In this document: one piece after another, positions 42,131 to 51,693 of the stretch | Position numbering within the stretch: the first letter of the stretch is position 1 | Layout of the letters: each line of letters begins with the position of its first letter | NCBI RefSeq assembly: GCF_040530035.1 | Contig: NZ_JBEWCD010000001.1 | Coordinates: 2,415,881-2,479,880, forward strand | Length of the DNA: 64,000 bases | DNA from: Roseibium sp. HPY-6 | GTDB lineage: Bacteria; Pseudomonadota; Alphaproteobacteria; Rhizobiales; Stappiaceae | Direction: 5' to 3' | The notes under the pieces: generated by a model | The model's input: only the letters and a program-made list of their open reading frames with translations | The model's database searches: none | What the model was told of the DNA's origin: nothing | Program-made: the position numbers and the translations under genes

Positions 42131-43375
42131 ATGCGTAAGTTGACGATGATGACGGCTGCTGCTGCCCTGCTGGCAGCGAGCGCAAGCGTGAAGGCAGAAG
42201 ACGTTGAAGTTCTGCATTGGTGGACATCTGGCGGTGAAGCTGCCGCGCTGAATGTCCTGAAACAGGATCTTGAAGGCCAGGGCATCGGCTGGCAGGACAT
42301 GCCGGTTGCCGGTGGCGGCGGGTCGCAGGCCATGACCGTGCTGCGTGCTCGCGTCACCTCAGGCAACCCACCGACCGCCGTGCAGATGCTCGGCTTCGAC
42401 ATCCTTGACTGGGCCAAGGAAGGCGCACTTGCCGACCTGAACATCCAGGCAGGCCTGGAAGGTTGGGATGACGTTGTCCCGGCAGCACTTCAGGAGTTTG
42501 CCAAGCATGACGGCAAGTGGGTGTCTGCACCGGTCAATGTCCACTCGACAAACTGGGTCTGGGCCAACAAAGCGGTCCTGGACGAACTCGGCATTGCGGT
42601 TCCGACCAACTGGGATGAGTTCGTTGCCGCTCTGGAAAAGGTAAAAGCGTCCGGCAAGACCGCGATTGCACATGGCGGACAGCCCTGGCAGGACGCGACG
42701 GTGTTTGACGCGGTTGCCATGTCGACCGGCGGACCGGACTTCTACAAAAAGGCATTCATCGAACTTGACGAGGAAACTCTCGGTTCCGACACGATGAAGG
42801 AAACGTTCGACCGCATGGCCGTTATCCGGTCCTATGTCGACGACAACTTCTCGGGCCGCGACTGGAACCTCGCCACTGCAATGGTGATCAACGGCGACGC
42901 CGCCTTCCAGATGATGGGTGACTGGGCGAAGGGTGAATTCCTGAACGCCGGTAAACAGCCGGATACAGACTTCCTCTGCTTCCGTTTCCCCGGTACCCAG
43001 GACCAGGTGACGTTCAACGCCGACCAGTTCGCAATGTTTGCTCAGGGTTCGGAAGTCGGCAAGGAACAGGCTGCGCTTGCGACCGCCATCCTGTCGCCAA
43101 GCTTCCAGTCCGCGTTCAACGTGGTCAAGGGATCGGTTCCGGCGCGGACCGACGTTTCCGACGAAGCCTTTGACGCCTGTGGCAAGAAAGGCATGGCCGA
43201 CCTGAAGAAAGCTGCGGACAGCGGCAATCTCTATGGCTCCATGGCCCATGGTCACGCCAACCCGGCGGCGATCAAGAACGCGATGTACGACGTGATTACG
43301 GCGCATTTCAACGGCGAGTATGACAGCGAGACAGCTGTCGAAGAACTCGTGACAGCCGTTCAAATCAACAAGTAA
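42131..43375 (+). CDS. ABC sugar transporter, substrate-binding protein
   Basis: 414 residues. Signal peptide ([22 protein letters not shown]) then a COG1653-type carbohydrate-binding protein. [26 protein letters not shown] at the start and [19 protein letters not shown] are typical of the glucose/mannose (GtsA-like) branch; MSTGGPDFY and [10 protein letters not shown] are further shared segments. It lacks a lipobox, as usual for Gram-negatives. It heads operon B and is followed by a strong hairpin, which is common behind the most highly expressed gene of an importer operon. Confidence 0.92.
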   Translation: MRKLTMMTAAAALLAASASVKAEDVEVLHWWTSGGEAAALNVLKQDLEGQGIGWQDMPVAGGGGSQAMTVLRARVTSGNPPTAVQMLGFDILDWAKEGALADLNIQAGLEGWDDVVPAALQEFAKHDGKWVSAPVNVHSTNWVWANKAVLDELGIAVPTNWDEFVAALEKVKASGKTAIAHGGQPWQDATVFDAVAMSTGGPDFYKKAFIELDEETLGSDTMKETFDRMAVIRSYVDDNFSGRDWNLATAMVINGDAAFQMMGDWAKGEFLNAGKQPDTDFLCFRFPGTQDQVTFNADQFAMFAQGSEVGKEQAALATAILSPSFQSAFNVVKGSVPARTDVSDEAFDACGKKGMADLKKAADSGNLYGSMAHGHANPAAIKNAMYDVITAHFNGEYDSETAVEELVTAVQINK

Positions 43376-43384
43376 TAGACCCTA

Positions 43385-43413
43385 CGGAAAGCGGTGCACT
43401 GCACCGCTTTCCG
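43385..43413 (+). repeat. Hairpin between binding-protein and permease genes
   Basis: Perfect inverted repeat CGGAAAGCGGTGCA / TGCACCGCTTTCCG with a one-base centre, ten bases after the binding-protein stop. There is no T-run, so it is not a classic terminator; such hairpins usually stabilise the upstream message and give more binding protein than permease. Confidence 0.8.
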
Positions 43414-43430
43414 GCAGCGGGGGACCTGAG

Positions 43431-44336
43431 ATGTCTATTTCTGAAACGGCGAACCCGCAGGGTTCCGTTGTTGACAGACTGCGTGACGCTTTGCCTAAAA
43501 TCGTGTTGAGCCCGACGGTCGCCATTGTCGCGATCTTCGTCTACGGCTTCATCCTGTTCACGCTCTATCTGTCCTTTACCGACAGCCGCATTCTGCCCTC
43601 TTTCGGTTGGGTCGGGTGGCAGAATTACGAGAACCTTTTTCGGATCCGGGCCTGGGACACGGCCGTTTCGAACCTGGTGATCTTCGGTCTCCTCTACATC
43701 ATCATTTGTTGCGCCCTCGGCCTTCTCCTGGCGATCCTGCTGGACCAGCGCATCCGCGCCGAAGGGTTTATCCGCACGATCTATCTCTACCCGATGGCCC
43801 TCAGCTTCATCGTCACAGGTGTTGCCTGGAAATGGTTCCTCGATCCAGGCATCGGCATCGAGGCGGTCGTCCAGGGGTGGGGCTGGACCAGCTTCGAGTT
43901 TGACTGGATCAAGAACCGGGAGATGGCGATCTATACGATCGTGATCGCCGCCGTCTGGCAGACATCCGGTTTTGTGATGGCGATGTTCCTGGCGGGCCTC
44001 CGCGGTATCGACAGCGAAATGATGAAGGCCGCCCAGATTGACGGCGCCTCGACCTTCGCCCTTTACCGCCGCATCGTGATCCCGCAATTGCGACCGGCCT
44101 TCATGTCGGCCTTCGTCGTGCTCGCCCATATGGCGATCAAGTCCTACGACCTTGTCATCGCCCTGACAGGCGGCGGCCCGGGAACGGCGACCGAACTGCC
44201 TGCGACCTTCATGTATTCCTACACATTCACCAGAAACCAGATGGGGATCGGTGCAGCCTCCGCCGTGATCATGCTGATGACGATCGCAGCCATCATCGTG
44301 CCCTATCTCTGGTCCGAACTGAGGGAGAAGAAGTGA
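43431..44336 (+). CDS. ABC sugar transporter permease 1
   Basis: 301 residues with six membrane helices (about 25-295). The EAA loop, contacting the ATPase, reads EMMKAAQIDGASTFALYRRIVIPQLRP. FTDSRILPSFGWVGWQNYENLFR after the first helix is typical of the MalF/GtsB-like branch. RBS and hairpin lie between it and the binding-protein gene; its stop overlaps the start of the second permease (TGATG). Confidence 0.93.
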   Translation: MSISETANPQGSVVDRLRDALPKIVLSPTVAIVAIFVYGFILFTLYLSFTDSRILPSFGWVGWQNYENLFRIRAWDTAVSNLVIFGLLYIIICCALGLLLAILLDQRIRAEGFIRTIYLYPMALSFIVTGVAWKWFLDPGIGIEAVVQGWGWTSFEFDWIKNREMAIYTIVIAAVWQTSGFVMAMFLAGLRGIDSEMMKAAQIDGASTFALYRRIVIPQLRPAFMSAFVVLAHMAIKSYDLVIALTGGGPGTATELPATFMYSYTFTRNQMGIGAASAVIMLMTIAAIIVPYLWSELREKK

Positions 44337-45208
44337 TGGCCACCGCTCCCGCAAAAAGCGGCAACAGTATCGGACGCATCGTCCTCTACACGCTGCTCGT
44401 CTTCTTCTGCATCTACTACCTCCTTCCGCTCTATGTGATGGTGGTGAATTCGCTGAAGCCACTGTCGGAAATCACGGCGGGCGGCATGATGGCTCTGCCG
44501 CAGGAATGGACCATCGCCCCGTGGCTGAGCGCGTGGTCCAGCGCACAGGTCGGCGTTGAGGCGACCGGTCTACGCCCCTATTTCCTGAACTCCATCATCA
44601 TGGTGGTTCCAGCGGTCGCGCTGTCGACGATTGTTGGCGCGCTGAACGGCTATGTCCTTACCAAGTGGCCATTCCGCGGTGCGACCATTCTCTTTGGGCT
44701 GTTGCTTTTCGGCTGCTTCATCCCGTTCCAGATGGTCCTGATTCCGATGGCCCGCATGCTCGGCCTGATGGGGCTCGCGGGCTCGGTCCCGGGCCTGATC
44801 TTCGTGCATTTCGTCTATGGCATCGGTTTTTCGACGCTGTACTTCCGCAACTACTATGCGGCGTTCCCGACCGAACTGGTCCGGGCGGCGCAGATCGACG
44901 GCGCCGGTTTCTTCCGCATCTTCTGGCGCATCCTGCTGCCGTCGTCCGGCCCGATCGCCGTCGTATGCATCATCTGGCAGTTCACCAATATCTGGAACGA
45001 CTTCCTCTTCGGCGCATCCTTCTCCGACTTCGACAGCCAGCCGATGACCGTTGCGCTCAACAACCTGGTGCAATCGTCGACAGGCGTGAAGGAATACAAC
45101 GTCCATTTCGCAGGCGCGATCATGGCCGCGCTGCCAACACTCCTCGTCTACATCGTTGCGGGCCGATACTTCGTCCGTGGCCTGATGGCCGGCTCAGTTA
45201 AAGGATAA
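44336..45208 (+). CDS. ABC sugar transporter permease 2
   Basis: 290 residues with six membrane helices. The EAA loop is ELVRAAQIDGAGFFRIFWRILLPSSGP, typical of MalG/GtsC-like permeases, and LYVMVVNSLKPLSEITAGG follows helix one. ATG 44336 lies in TGATG at the end of the previous gene with GAGGGAG upstream; the in-frame GTG at 44333 is less likely. It pairs with permease 1 to form the channel. Confidence 0.93.
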   Translation: MATAPAKSGNSIGRIVLYTLLVFFCIYYLLPLYVMVVNSLKPLSEITAGGMMALPQEWTIAPWLSAWSSAQVGVEATGLRPYFLNSIIMVVPAVALSTIVGALNGYVLTKWPFRGATILFGLLLFGCFIPFQMVLIPMARMLGLMGLAGSVPGLIFVHFVYGIGFSTLYFRNYYAAFPTELVRAAQIDGAGFFRIFWRILLPSSGPIAVVCIIWQFTNIWNDFLFGASFSDFDSQPMTVALNNLVQSSTGVKEYNVHFAGAIMAALPTLLVYIVAGRYFVRGLMAGSVKG

Positions 45209-45212
45209 GACA

Positions 45213-46322
45213 ATGGGCTTTCTCGACATCAAACAGGCGACCAAGTCTTACGGAGCCGTTCAGGTTCTGCACGAAACCGACATCTCGATCGAAGAAGGCG
45301 AGTTTCTCGTCCTCGTGGGACCTTCCGGCTGCGGCAAGTCCACACTCCTGAACATGATCGCCGGGTTGGAAAACATCACTTCGGGCGAGATCGCCATTCG
45401 CGGAAAGAGCATGAACGGCGTGAAGCCGGCCGACCGCAACATCGCCATGGTATTCCAGTCCTACGCGCTTTATCCGAACATGACGGTGAGCGGAAACATC
45501 TCCTTCGGCATGGAGATGCACGGCATTGAAAAGTCGGAGCGCGAAAAGCGCATCTCGCAGGTTTCCGATCTTTTGCAGATCAAGCACCTGCTCGACCGCA
45601 AACCGGGCCAGCTTTCCGGCGGCCAGCGCCAGCGTGTTGCGATGGGCCGTGCCCTGGTTCGCGAGCCGGACGTCTTTCTTTTCGACGAGCCGCTCTCCAA
45701 CCTGGATGCAAAACTGCGTGTCGACATGCGCACGGAGATCAAGAAGCTTCACCAGAAGCTGGGGACGACGATTGTCTACGTGACCCATGACCAGATCGAG
45801 GCCCTGACGCTGTCGACCCGCATTGCCGTGATGTTCGGCGGCTACGTGCAGCAGCTTGGAACGCCCAAGGAGATCTACGACAATCCGGCAAATATGTTCG
45901 TTGCCGGTTTCATGGGGTCACCTTCGATGAACCTCTTCCCCGCCAAGGTGGTTTCGGAAAACGGCCAGCCGGCCGCAGAGGTGTCTCTGGCGAACGGCAC
46001 GAAGGCCTCCATCCCCTTTGCCACGGAAAAGCTTGCCTCGGATGTCGGCCGCGACATTATCCTGGGCATCCGCCCCGAGGCGATCACCGACAGGGACGGC
46101 GCCGACAGAAACTCGCAGGCGGTCCATATCGTCGAAGCACCGGTTGAAGTCACCGAACCGGCCGGATCCGACACCTTCGTTGTCAGTCAAATCGGCGGCA
46201 AGGATGTCACCGGTCGCTTCCGCGCAGATGTCGCGGTCAATGCCGGCGACACCTTCCCCTTCGCGTTCAACATGGAAAAGGCGGTCGCGTTCGACCCTCA
46301 GAGCGAGAACAGGATCGCCTGA
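45213..46322 (+). CDS. ABC sugar transporter ATP-binding protein (MalK/UgpC type)
   Basis: 369 residues. The nucleotide-binding domain (1-235) has Walker A GPSGCGKST, Q-loop FQSYALYPNM, signature LSGGQRQR, Walker B VFLFDEPLSNLDAKLR and the switch His in YVTHDQIEA. The C-terminal ~125 residues are the TOBE/MalK regulatory domain. As with MsmK and UgpC, it may energise more than one importer. It lies 4 bases after the second permease and 4 before the first GMC gene. Confidence 0.94.
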   Translation: MGFLDIKQATKSYGAVQVLHETDISIEEGEFLVLVGPSGCGKSTLLNMIAGLENITSGEIAIRGKSMNGVKPADRNIAMVFQSYALYPNMTVSGNISFGMEMHGIEKSEREKRISQVSDLLQIKHLLDRKPGQLSGGQRQRVAMGRALVREPDVFLFDEPLSNLDAKLRVDMRTEIKKLHQKLGTTIVYVTHDQIEALTLSTRIAVMFGGYVQQLGTPKEIYDNPANMFVAGFMGSPSMNLFPAKVVSENGQPAAEVSLANGTKASIPFATEKLASDVGRDIILGIRPEAITDRDGADRNSQAVHIVEAPVEVTEPAGSDTFVVSQIGGKDVTGRFRADVAVNAGDTFPFAFNMEKAVAFDPQSENRIA

Positions 46323-46326
46323 CCCG

Positions 46327-47811
46327 ATGATGAAGGCCCCGGACATCGTGATTGTCGGCAGCGGCATGGGGGGCGCAACCCTTGCTGCCGGCCTTGCGCC
46401 GTCCGGCGCGAAGATCACGATCCTGGAGCGCGGTAACCAGATCCCTGATGACGCCCCGGCGCGGGACCCCTGGCGCATCTACACCAACAGCGCGTTCCGC
46501 TCATCGGAAAAGTGGCTGGATCAGCAGGGAAACGCGTTCGAACCCGGCAACTACTACAATGTCGGTGGTAACTCGAAACTCTATGGCGCGGTCCTGATCC
46601 GTTACCGCGAAGAGGACTTCGGGGATCTGGAGCATTTCGAAGGTGTCTCACCGGCCTGGCCCTTTTCCTATGACGAGCTTGCCCCCTGGTACGATGCAGC
46701 GGAACAGCTCTACCGGGTTCGCGGAGACACCGCCTCGGACAAAACCGAACCGTCGCATGCCGGTCCCTATCCTTTTCCACCCGTCCCGGACGAACCAGCG
46801 ATCCGAACAGCGCGCCAGAGACTTGAAGGAGCCGGCGTCAAGCCATTCTCCCTGCCCCTCGGCGTCGATATCGAGAAATGGCTTTCAGCCGGTGAAACCG
46901 GCTGGGACGGCTATCCGGATCTCCGATGCGGCAAGATGGATGCCGAGACGTGTGGTCTCGCGGAGGCACTTTCATACGACAATGTGGAGCTGATCACGGG
47001 CGCTGAAGTCACCGCGCTCAAGGTTGACGCTAAAACAGGAAAAATCGGTTCCGTCACCTTCCAGAAGGACGGTGAGGAAACCGACCTGACGCCCGCGATC
47101 GTCGCAATTTGCGCAGGCGCAGTGCAGTCGGCAGCGCTCTTGCTCAAATCCGGAATTGCGAACAGCTCGGACTATGTCGGCCGCTGCTTCATGAACCACA
47201 ACGCGACCGCGATGATCGCCGTCGACCCGCGCTTCCGGAACGATGCGGTCTACCAGAAAACCTTCGGCATCAACGACTGGTACCTTTCAGACAAAGAAGA
47301 CGGAAAGCCGCTCGGCAATGTGCAACTGCTTGGGCGGGTCACACCGGACATCCTGAAAATACAGGTGCCACAGCTGCCGAAATTCGCCGCCAAGTGGATT
47401 TCGGAACATGCGCTCGATCTTTATCTCATTTCAGAGGATCTGCCCGACCCTGAAAGCCGCATCCAACTCAAGGGCAGCAAGATCCAGCTGAACTGGCGCC
47501 GCTCCAACGTGACGGCCCACAAGAAGCTCGCGGCACGCACGAAGGCGACACTTAAGAAAGCCGGATTTCCTGTTGTGCTTTCGCGCCTCTTCGATGGCCG
47601 TGTGCCTTCGCATCAATGCGGCACGGTGCGCCTTGGCGACGATCCGAAAACCAGCGTGCTTGATCCGGATTGCCGTTCCTGGGATCACCCTAACCTGTTT
47701 GTGACGGACGCCGCGGCCCTGCCGACATCCGCGGCAGTCAACCCGGCTCTGACCGTCGCCGCCCTGTCTCTGCGGACTGCTCAGACAATCAGGCAGGAGT
47801 TGGCCGCATGA
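46327..47811 (+). CDS. GMC-family FAD-dependent oxidoreductase 1
   Basis: 494 residues. FAD-binding motif IVGSGMGGATLAAGLAP near the N-terminus and the glucose-methanol-choline C-terminal domain with HQCGTVRLGDDPKTSVLDPDCRSWDHPNLFVTDAA, where the His and the later Asn (SAAVNPALT) are the usual active-site pair. It is of the shorter, gluconate/pyranose-dehydrogenase-like branch; no signal or Tat motif is seen, so the enzyme is probably cytoplasmic. ATG 46327 or 46330 is the start; the frame is open further upstream inside the ATPase gene but with no homology. It overlaps the SDR by ATGA. Confidence 0.9.
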   Translation: MMKAPDIVIVGSGMGGATLAAGLAPSGAKITILERGNQIPDDAPARDPWRIYTNSAFRSSEKWLDQQGNAFEPGNYYNVGGNSKLYGAVLIRYREEDFGDLEHFEGVSPAWPFSYDELAPWYDAAEQLYRVRGDTASDKTEPSHAGPYPFPPVPDEPAIRTARQRLEGAGVKPFSLPLGVDIEKWLSAGETGWDGYPDLRCGKMDAETCGLAEALSYDNVELITGAEVTALKVDAKTGKIGSVTFQKDGEETDLTPAIVAICAGAVQSAALLLKSGIANSSDYVGRCFMNHNATAMIAVDPRFRNDAVYQKTFGINDWYLSDKEDGKPLGNVQLLGRVTPDILKIQVPQLPKFAAKWISEHALDLYLISEDLPDPESRIQLKGSKIQLNWRRSNVTAHKKLAARTKATLKKAGFPVVLSRLFDGRVPSHQCGTVRLGDDPKTSVLDPDCRSWDHPNLFVTDAAALPTSAAVNPALTVAALSLRTAQTIRQELAA

Positions 47812-48566
47812 CCAAGGTAGCCCTTGTCACGGGGGGACAGCGCGGCATCGGGCTCGCGATTTCCGAAACCCTCATCGGCGCAGGATACAAGGTGGCAGTC
47901 CTGGCTCCAAACCGGAGCGACGATCCGGAAGTCATCGACGCGCTGAGCAAGTTGGGACCGAGTGCAGCCTATTACACTCACGATCTCCTGGATGTGGATG
48001 GGCATGCTGCGTTCCTGAACCGGGTCGAAGAGCAATTGGGGCCGCTCACCACTTATGTCTCCAATGCGGGTGTCCCGGCAAAAGTGCGCGGAGACATGCT
48101 CAACATCACGACCGACAGTTTCGACATCGTGATGGGTGTCAATCTTCGAGGCGCTTTCTTCCTGGCACAGGAGGTTGCGCGGCGCATGCTGGAGACATGC
48201 ACTGACATCTATCGGTCGATGACCTTCGTCACGTCAGTCAGTGCGCAGATGGTCTCTGTCGAGCGCGCCGAATACTGCCTTTCGAAGGCGGGGGCTTCAA
48301 TGATGGCGCAGCTTTTTGCTGTCCGGCTCGCCCCACACAACATTGGTGTCTTTGACATCCGGCCAGGTGTCATCGAGACCGCTCTGACAGCCGGCGTCAA
48401 AGACAAATACACAAAGCGGATTGAAGACGGCCTCGTGCCTTCGGCCCGCTGGGGATATCCGGCCGACATCGCCTCGACCATCCTTCCACTTGCGGAAGGG
48501 CAGATGGCTTTTGCCACGGGCACCGTCATCAATGTGGATGGCGGACTTTCCATTCCACGCCTTTGA
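47808..48566 (+). CDS. Short-chain dehydrogenase/reductase
   Basis: 252 residues, the classic SDR length. Cofactor motif TGGQRGIG at residues 7-14, NAG in VSNAGVPA, the catalytic Ser in TSVSAQM and the YxxxK of EYCLSKAG, then PGVIETALT. It acts on a hydroxyl/keto group of a small substrate, presumably the product or partner of the GMC oxidoreductases on either side. Its start overlaps the stop of GMC 1 by four bases, and GMC 2 starts 9 bases after its end. Confidence 0.92.
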   Translation: MTKVALVTGGQRGIGLAISETLIGAGYKVAVLAPNRSDDPEVIDALSKLGPSAAYYTHDLLDVDGHAAFLNRVEEQLGPLTTYVSNAGVPAKVRGDMLNITTDSFDIVMGVNLRGAFFLAQEVARRMLETCTDIYRSMTFVTSVSAQMVSVERAEYCLSKAGASMMAQLFAVRLAPHNIGVFDIRPGVIETALTAGVKDKYTKRIEDGLVPSARWGYPADIASTILPLAEGQMAFATGTVINVDGGLSIPRL

Positions 48567-48575
48567 GAGTTCATC

Positions 48576-50168
48576 ATGGAAAAAGGCTACGATTTCATCA
48601 TCATCGGAGGTGGCAGCGCAGGATCGGTGCTTGCGGCACGGCTGAGCGAAAACCCCGATGTCAGCGTCCTGCTTCTGGAAGCGGGTGGACGCGACTGGCA
48701 CCCGTTTTTTCATGTACCCGCCGGCTTTGCAAAAATGACCAAGGGCATCGGCTCCTGGGGCTGGCACACGGTTCCGCAAAGGCACATGAAGGACCGGGTA
48801 TTCCGGTACACCCAGGCCAAGGTGATCGGTGGCGGTTCGGCGATCAATGCGCAGATCTACACCCGTGGCAATGCGCTCGACTATGATGAATGGCGCCAGA
48901 TGGGATGCGAAGGCTGGGGCTACGAAGATGTCCTGCCCTATTACCGCAAGGCCGAGGACAACGACACTTACAACAACCGCTACCATGGCCAGGGTGGACC
49001 TTTGGGCGTCTCCAAACCCTGCGCGCCATTGCCCATCTGCGAAGCTTATTTCAAGGCAGCAGCAGAGCTCGGCATACCTCACAACGAGGATGTGACCGGC
49101 GAGAAGCAGGATGGCGTTGCCTACTATCAGCTGACCCAGAAGAACGCACGGCGTTCCTCGGCGGCGATGGCCTATCTGGCACCGAACCGGAACCGGCAGA
49201 ACCTTCACGTTCAGACCGGGGCGCAGGTCCGCCGTATCGTCGTTGAGAATGGTGCTGCGACAGGCGTTGAACTCACTGACGGCACCCGCCTCACGGCAAG
49301 CAAAGAAGTCATTCTGTCGTCCGGCTCAATCGGGTCGCCCAGATTGCTGCAGCTTTCCGGCATTGGTCCCGCCGATCATCTGAAAAGCCTTGGCATCGAC
49401 GTGGTCTACGACCAGCCCGAGGTCGGCGCGAACCTGCAGGATCATCTGGACCTCTACTGCATTTGCGAGGTGAGTGGTCCCCACACCTACGACCGCTATG
49501 CCAAGATGCACTGGTCGGCGATTGCCGGTCTGCAATACCTCTTCACGAAACGCGGGCCAGTGTCCTCCTCACTCTTTGAAACCGGCGGCTTCTGGTACGC
49601 CGATCCCGAAGCACGTTCACCTGACCTGCAATTTCACCTCGGTCTTGGAACCGGCATCGAATCGGGCGTTGCCGCCATGCCGGACGGTGGTGTCACCTTG
49701 AACTCGTGCTACCTGAGGCCTCGTTCGCGCGGAAGCGTTCGCCTTCAAAGCGACAATCCGAACGATGCGCCGCTGATAGACCCAAACTATCTGCAGGATC
49801 CCCAGGACCGGGACATGTCAATACGCGGGCTGAAACTGACCCAGGAGATCCTGGCGCAGGGGCCGCTCAAATCCTTTATCAAGGCCGAGCGTCTGCCCGG
49901 CCCCGATGTCAAAACCGATGAAGACTATTTCAACTTTATCTGCGAGCACTCCAAGACATCTCACCATCCGGCAGGCACTTGCCGGATGGGCGCGGACGAC
50001 AAGGCTGTGCTTGACCCCAGACTGCGCTTCAACGGCCTTTCGCGCCTGCGCGTCATCGACGCCTCGGTCATGCCGACGGTCGTTTCATCCAACACGAATG
50101 CAGCAGCCATCATGATCGGCGAAAAAGGGGCCGACATGATCAAACAGGATCACGGTGACACTCAATGA
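48576..50168 (+). CDS. GMC-family FAD-dependent oxidoreductase 2 (choline dehydrogenase-like)
   Basis: 530 residues. FAD motif IIGGGSAGSVLAARLSENPDVSVLLLEAGG, GGGSAINAQIYTRGNALDYDEW (the family's second signature), and the C-terminal SKTSHHPAGTCRMG with VIDASVMPTVVSSNTNAAAIMIGEKGADMI. It is of the choline/alcohol-dehydrogenase branch, whose members oxidise many primary and secondary alcohols, and is clearly different from GMC 1. It overlaps the Dabb gene by ATGA. Confidence 0.93.
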   Translation: MEKGYDFIIIGGGSAGSVLAARLSENPDVSVLLLEAGGRDWHPFFHVPAGFAKMTKGIGSWGWHTVPQRHMKDRVFRYTQAKVIGGGSAINAQIYTRGNALDYDEWRQMGCEGWGYEDVLPYYRKAEDNDTYNNRYHGQGGPLGVSKPCAPLPICEAYFKAAAELGIPHNEDVTGEKQDGVAYYQLTQKNARRSSAAMAYLAPNRNRQNLHVQTGAQVRRIVVENGAATGVELTDGTRLTASKEVILSSGSIGSPRLLQLSGIGPADHLKSLGIDVVYDQPEVGANLQDHLDLYCICEVSGPHTYDRYAKMHWSAIAGLQYLFTKRGPVSSSLFETGGFWYADPEARSPDLQFHLGLGTGIESGVAAMPDGGVTLNSCYLRPRSRGSVRLQSDNPNDAPLIDPNYLQDPQDRDMSIRGLKLTQEILAQGPLKSFIKAERLPGPDVKTDEDYFNFICEHSKTSHHPAGTCRMGADDKAVLDPRLRFNGLSRLRVIDASVMPTVVSSNTNAAAIMIGEKGADMIKQDHGDTQ

Positions 50169-50479
50169 TCAGACACATCGTTCTTATCAAGTTCCAGGAC
50201 GGCGTCAGCGAAGACGCGATCGCCGGTCTTTTTCAGGAATTGCGCACGATCCGCGATCAGGTGCCCGGCATTCTGGACATCACGTCCGGCCGCAGCGAAA
50301 GCCCGGAGAAGATCGAACGCGGTTACATGCACGGCTTTGTCGTCGACTTTGAGGATTGGGACGCGCTTGAGCGCTACCAGACCCACCCCGATCACAAAGC
50401 CCTTGGGGCAAAGCTGGTGGCCAACGCGATTGGCGGCATCGACGGAATTCTGGTTCTCGACATTCCGGTCGCTGCATGA
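50165..50479 (+). CDS. Dabb (stress-responsive alpha/beta-barrel) domain protein
   Basis: 104 residues, a single dimeric ferredoxin-like Dabb domain: MIRHIVLIKFQDGVSEDAI, LDITSGRSESPEKIERGYMHGFVVDFEDWDALERYQTHPDHKALG (in outline). The HPDHKA segment is conserved. Some Dabb proteins are cyclases or decarboxylases for small or polyketide substrates, others have no known activity. Tight coupling to GMC 2 (overlap) and to the DUF993 gene suggests a catalytic or chaperone role in the same pathway. Confidence 0.88.
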   Translation: MIRHIVLIKFQDGVSEDAIAGLFQELRTIRDQVPGILDITSGRSESPEKIERGYMHGFVVDFEDWDALERYQTHPDHKALGAKLVANAIGGIDGILVLDIPVAA

Positions 50480-50501
50480 CGGGTGACGCAAGACGCTGGA
50501 G

Positions 50502-51671
50502 ATGAACATGCTGACCCTTCCGACACTCGACAACAGGCTTGAAACCTATCGGCTGACCGGCGAGCCCCTGATCCCGCGCGCGCCGCACGTTCCGCTCAAT
50601 CGCATCGCGTTTGCCGCCGCGCACGTCGTCTCTTCACCGCTTGAAGAACGCGATCCCTGGCTTGGATCGCCTGCTGTCGACTGGGAGAATTCATTGCGCT
50701 TCCGCAATTGGCTCTGGGATCAGGGCCTTGGCCTTGCCGAAGCGATGGATACGGCACAAAGGGGCATGGGCGTCGACTGGCCGACGGCAAAAGAACTGAT
50801 CGAGCGCACGATGCGCGACGCGAAAGCACACCCGCTGCAGCCGCGCGTCGCCTGCGGCGCGGGAACGGACCAGAAGCCTCGGGAAGATTACCGGACACCG
50901 GACGATATTCTGGCGGCCTACTCCGAACAGATGGAAGCGATCGAGGCATCGGGTGGCCAGGTCATCCTGATGGCTTCGCAGGCCTTCCCGGCAATCGGTG
51001 CAACCGCAGACGACTACGTTCAAGTCTATGAAAGGCTTTTGGAGCAGGCAGCCGCACCGGTTATCTTGCACTGGCTCGGGGACATGTTCGATCCAAAGCT
51101 CAAGAGCTACTGGGGCTCCGGCGATGTTGCAACGGCAATGAACACGGTTCTTGCGATCATAGAAGCCAACCCCGCCAAGGTTGACGGCATCAAGATCTCG
51201 CTTCTGGAAAAATCCTATGAAGAAGAGTTGCGCGCGCGTCTTCCGGACGGCGTCCACCTTTATACCGGAGATGACTTCAACTATGCGGAGCTGATCGAAG
51301 GCGACGGCCAGCACTATTCGCACGCACTGCTCGGGGCCTTCACGGCGATTGCACCTGCAGCCAGCCAGGCGCTCGAAGCGCTCGCGCTAGGTGATCTGCA
51401 GACCTATCACGATCTGTTTCGTCCGACGGTCCCGCTTAGCCGGGAAATCTTCAAGGCACCGACGCAGTTTTACAAGGCTGGCATCGCATTTCTCGCCTGG
51501 CTGAACGATGCCCAAAGCCACTTCATCATGCCCGGCGGTTTCCAGTCCTCTCGGGAAATTTCCCACTATGCGGAGGTCTTCAGGCTTGCGGACAAGGCGC
51601 GTTTGCTGTCAAAGCCTGACATTGCCGTCGAGCGCATGGGACTGCTCTTGAAGCTTCACGGCGTTGAATGA
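50502..51671 (+). CDS. DUF993 family TIM-barrel protein (aldolase-like)
   Basis: 389 residues matching the DUF993 family. The segment PHVPLNRIAFAAAHVVSSPLEERDPW opens it; VILMASQAFPAIGATADDYVQVYERLLEQAAAPVILHWLGDMFDP and KVDGIKISLLEK follow as in dihydrodipicolinate-synthase-type barrels, and the Lys of DGIKISL is in the position of their Schiff-base lysine. An aldolase or retro-aldol role is therefore plausible but not shown for this family. It lies 22 bases upstream of the LacI gene in the same operon. ATG 50502 and ATG 50508 are both in frame. Confidence 0.85.
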   Translation: MNMLTLPTLDNRLETYRLTGEPLIPRAPHVPLNRIAFAAAHVVSSPLEERDPWLGSPAVDWENSLRFRNWLWDQGLGLAEAMDTAQRGMGVDWPTAKELIERTMRDAKAHPLQPRVACGAGTDQKPREDYRTPDDILAAYSEQMEAIEASGGQVILMASQAFPAIGATADDYVQVYERLLEQAAAPVILHWLGDMFDPKLKSYWGSGDVATAMNTVLAIIEANPAKVDGIKISLLEKSYEEELRARLPDGVHLYTGDDFNYAELIEGDGQHYSHALLGAFTAIAPAASQALEALALGDLQTYHDLFRPTVPLSREIFKAPTQFYKAGIAFLAWLNDAQSHFIMPGGFQSSREISHYAEVFRLADKARLLSKPDIAVERMGLLLKLHGVE

Positions 51672-51693
51672 ATTCTGCCGGGGGCGGGCGTGA

